Source: a virus. Taken from it: a stretch of DNA of 35,001 bases. The position numbers and the translations under genes are program-made. The notes below the pieces were generated by a model. It was given only the letters and a program-made list of their open reading frames with translations, did no database searches and was not told the origin of the DNA. Each line of letters begins with the position of its first letter. The stretch's first letter is position 1. Positions 33,862 to 35,001 of this stretch are shown one piece after another. The DNA lies in IMG/VR virus record IMGVR_UViG_3300033153_007799, positions 1 to 35,001 of that record. One strand, given 5' to 3'.

Positions 33862-34329
33862 ATGAAAAAGTTTAACACTGGTGAAGAAAATCACCTTCTC
33901 GTTGAAATATGCCGCTATCGAAACTGTAACAAGCCAATATCGGAACTCCGGCTGAAAAAAGGGGCCTTATATTGTTGTAGAAATCACGGCCTCACTGAAA
34001 ACAAACTCCAGAGAAAAGAAAAACAGGAAAGGGAAAAAGCAAAACTGAACCAGATTAGAAAAATGAAGAGGGAGATCAAGGCTAAGAGGCATAATGAAAA
34101 ATATCCTGAATTTTTTACAACACTCTTACAGAAGGCGAAACAAAATTATGAATCATACGGATCTGTACCGTTCCGATCTGTCTGGGAAGAGACGCGTCAT
34201 CATAACTGTATACCTGTAGATGATCATTGTATGCTGTGGTACAAAAAGAAATTGGAAAGGGCTTTGAAAAAACAAGGGTATCTGGTTGAATTTAAATATA
34301 AGAAGAAGGTGGTAAATGACAAGAATTAG
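33862..34329 (+). CDS. Basic zinc-finger-like protein, 155 aa
   Basis: ATG 33862 with GGTGGA at 33843-33848. The N-terminal 45 residues contain a Cys/His cluster 'CRYRNCNKPISELRLKKG', 'ALYCCRNHG', like a small zinc finger (C-x4-C, CC-x2-H). Then a long, strongly basic helix (KLQRKEKQEREKAKLNQIRK and on) and a C-terminal part with 'HCMLWYKKKLERALKKQGYL'. The basic helix suggests nucleic-acid binding. It lies between ERF and RHH/initiator. No family name. Confidence 0.55.
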   Translation: MKKFNTGEENHLLVEICRYRNCNKPISELRLKKGALYCCRNHGLTENKLQRKEKQEREKAKLNQIRKMKREIKAKRHNEKYPEFFTTLLQKAKQNYESYGSVPFRSVWEETRHHNCIPVDDHCMLWYKKKLERALKKQGYLVEFKYKKKVVNDKN

Positions 34330-34330
34330 C

Positions 34331-34359
34331 TTGATTTTAATTTTATAGTATTATATATA
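34331..34359 (+). promoter_or_regulatory. Possible promoter before RHH and initiator
   Basis: TTGATT at 34331-34336, spacer 17, then TATATA at 34354-34359 in an AT-rich stretch. Matches 4 of 6 in each box. The next ribosome site is GGAGG at 34377-34381. It could give separate control of RHH and initiator. Confidence 0.35.
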
Positions 34360-34387
34360 GTATCAGTTAAAAAATGGAGGTATTACA

Positions 34388-34549
34388 ATGTCGTTACGAA
34401 TCAAAAAGAAAGAGCCGATGCACACCGTAACTTTTCACATCGACAAAATCACTGATGAGAAAATTACAAAGGATGCAATAAAGCAGGATGTGTCAAGGGC
34501 GAGAATATTTCGGACTATTTTACGGAAGTATTACAGTGAAGTGGTTTAA
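34388..34549 (+). CDS. Ribbon-helix-helix DNA-binding protein, 53 aa
   Basis: ATG 34388 with GGAGG at 34377-34381. Sequence MSLRIKKKEPMHTVTFHIDK, 'ITDEKITKDAIKQDVSRARI', then FRTILRKYYSEVV. It has the basic 'HTVTFHID' strand, a helix, a turn with 'VSRARI', then the second helix 'FRTILRKYY' of Arc/CopG-type dimers. It is a second RHH gene in addition to the broken one at 4722. It lies directly before the initiator and could repress the nearby promoter. Confidence 0.65.
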   Translation: MSLRIKKKEPMHTVTFHIDKITDEKITKDAIKQDVSRARIFRTILRKYYSEVV

Positions 34550-34573
34550 ATAATCAACCGAAGGAAAAATTAC

Positions 34574-35001
34574 ATGCAATACATACATGTCCGCTCTTTA
34601 GAAAAGTATCATCCAGGTTATAAAGACCGAACATTACAATGGGCTAAAATACATTTTAATATGGTTCAGGGAGATCCTGATTGCGAATTAATCGAAAACG
34701 AAATTGATTGGTCTCGGCTAATAAAATTCATCTTGTTGGAATTACAAGCGAAAAAACCATTACCACTATCTGAAACTTATTTAAGAAAAAAAGGGTTTGA
34801 TTTAAAAAAACGGCCTATATTATTAACTTTAAAGGTGTTACACAACTTCGTGGACATTGTATCACAAAATACAAAACAATGTGTCTTATATAAAGAAGAT
34901 AAAGAGGAAGATAAAGAAGAAGATAAAGATAGTGTTTGTGTAACAAAAATAATAAACTCCCTGAATGAAAAAGCGGGGACATACTACAGTCCCACAACAC
35001 C
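34574..35001 (+). CDS. Replication initiator, N-terminal part (continues at 1-274)
   Basis: ATG 34574 with GAAGGA at 34560-34565. It runs out of the window at 35001 and rejoins in frame at base 2 of the left end (34922 equals 2). The N-terminal ~105 residues ('KYHPGYKDRTLQWAKIHFNM', 'IDWSRLIKFILLELQAKKPL', 'TYLRKKGFDLKKRPILLTLK') look like the winged-helix start of DnaD-type phage initiators. A linker of repeated Glu-Asp-Lys (residues about 107-119) follows, then the C-terminal domain described at 1-274. Total 206 residues. The bases 34921-35001 are duplicated at 1-81. Confidence 0.85.
   Translation, partial: MQYIHVRSLEKYHPGYKDRTLQWAKIHFNMVQGDPDCELIENEIDWSRLIKFILLELQAKKPLPLSETYLRKKGFDLKKRPILLTLKVLHNFVDIVSQNTKQCVLYKEDKEEDKEEDKDSVCVTKIINSLNEKAGTYYSPTT
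34895..34930 (+). repeat. Three 12-bp repeats in the initiator linker (candidate origin element)
   Basis: GAAGATAAAGAG, GAAGATAAAGAA and GAAGATAAAGAT follow each other directly (34895-34906, 34907-34918, 34919-34930), all-purine but for the T of each unit. They encode an EDKE-like linker between the two domains. In many phages the origin lies inside the initiator gene as direct repeats, so this tract may be the iterons or the unwinding element. Confidence 0.4.
34921..35001. repeat. Terminal redundancy, right copy
   Basis: Repeats bases 1-81 with one silent change (a at 34945, g at 25). Its end is the window edge. Confidence 0.9.

Overview
The window is one complete tailed-phage genome, or one full turn of a circular or concatemeric one. 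The last 81 bases (34921-35001) repeat the first 81 with a single mismatch, and one reading frame, a replication initiator gene, runs out of the right edge and continues in frame from the left edge. The unit length is 34,920 bp. Nearly every gene lies on the + strand, with short overlaps and good Shine-Dalgarno sites. The virion genes indicate a siphovirus with a Mu/SPP1-like head: a portal fused to a MuF domain, a Mu I-like protease with a nested scaffold, a Mu G-like morphogenesis protein, and no sheath or contractile baseplate genes. I see no integrase, CI-like repressor, DNA polymerase, replicative helicase or tRNA. The host is unknown. Sec-type signal peptides ending near 'AQ', FnIII/LamG/DUF2341 adhesion domains and Thr/Asp-rich beta domains suggest a diderm of the Bacteroidota/FCB kind; this is inference only.

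Layout. The early and accessory arm starts at a promoter near 31368. It holds small genes, a zinc ribbon, an ERF annealase, a zinc-finger-like protein, a ribbon-helix-helix (RHH) protein and the initiator (34574 through the junction to 274). It continues with a helicase-loader-like gene, an amber-interrupted gene, small membrane proteins, an unusual cassette region (about 2200-4700), a frameshifted RHH gene and a RusA resolvase. A secreted FnIII protein follows, then a strong late promoter at 6109. The late arm is TerS, TerL, portal-MuF, protease/scaffold, decoration, major capsid, connectors, a DUF2341-tail-tube fusion, terminator-like, the tail tube, tail assembly chaperones with a -1 slippery heptamer, tape measure, tail hub, adhesins and fibre (6191-29067). 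The lysis block follows (a lipoprotein, a spanin-like protein, two holin-like proteins and a DUF5675 protein) and ends at a strong terminator at 31300-31331.

The most unusual region is 2206-4450. It has four 98-126 bp imperfect inverted repeats that look like integron attC recombination sites. Each has AAC/GTT end boxes, short unpaired spacers, and two extrahelical bases on the right arm that lie 6 paired bases apart. They bracket small unrelated ORFs, like a gene-cassette array without its integrase (a CALIN), here inside a phage. In two of the sites the Shine-Dalgarno and start codon of the next gene lie inside the site, so two unrelated proteins share the same first 23 or so residues. Other notable features are a second tail-tube copy fused to a DUF2341/LamG-like adhesin, virion-module proteins with signal peptides, a nested scaffold start, a tail-chaperone frameshift site, and two apparently broken genes.
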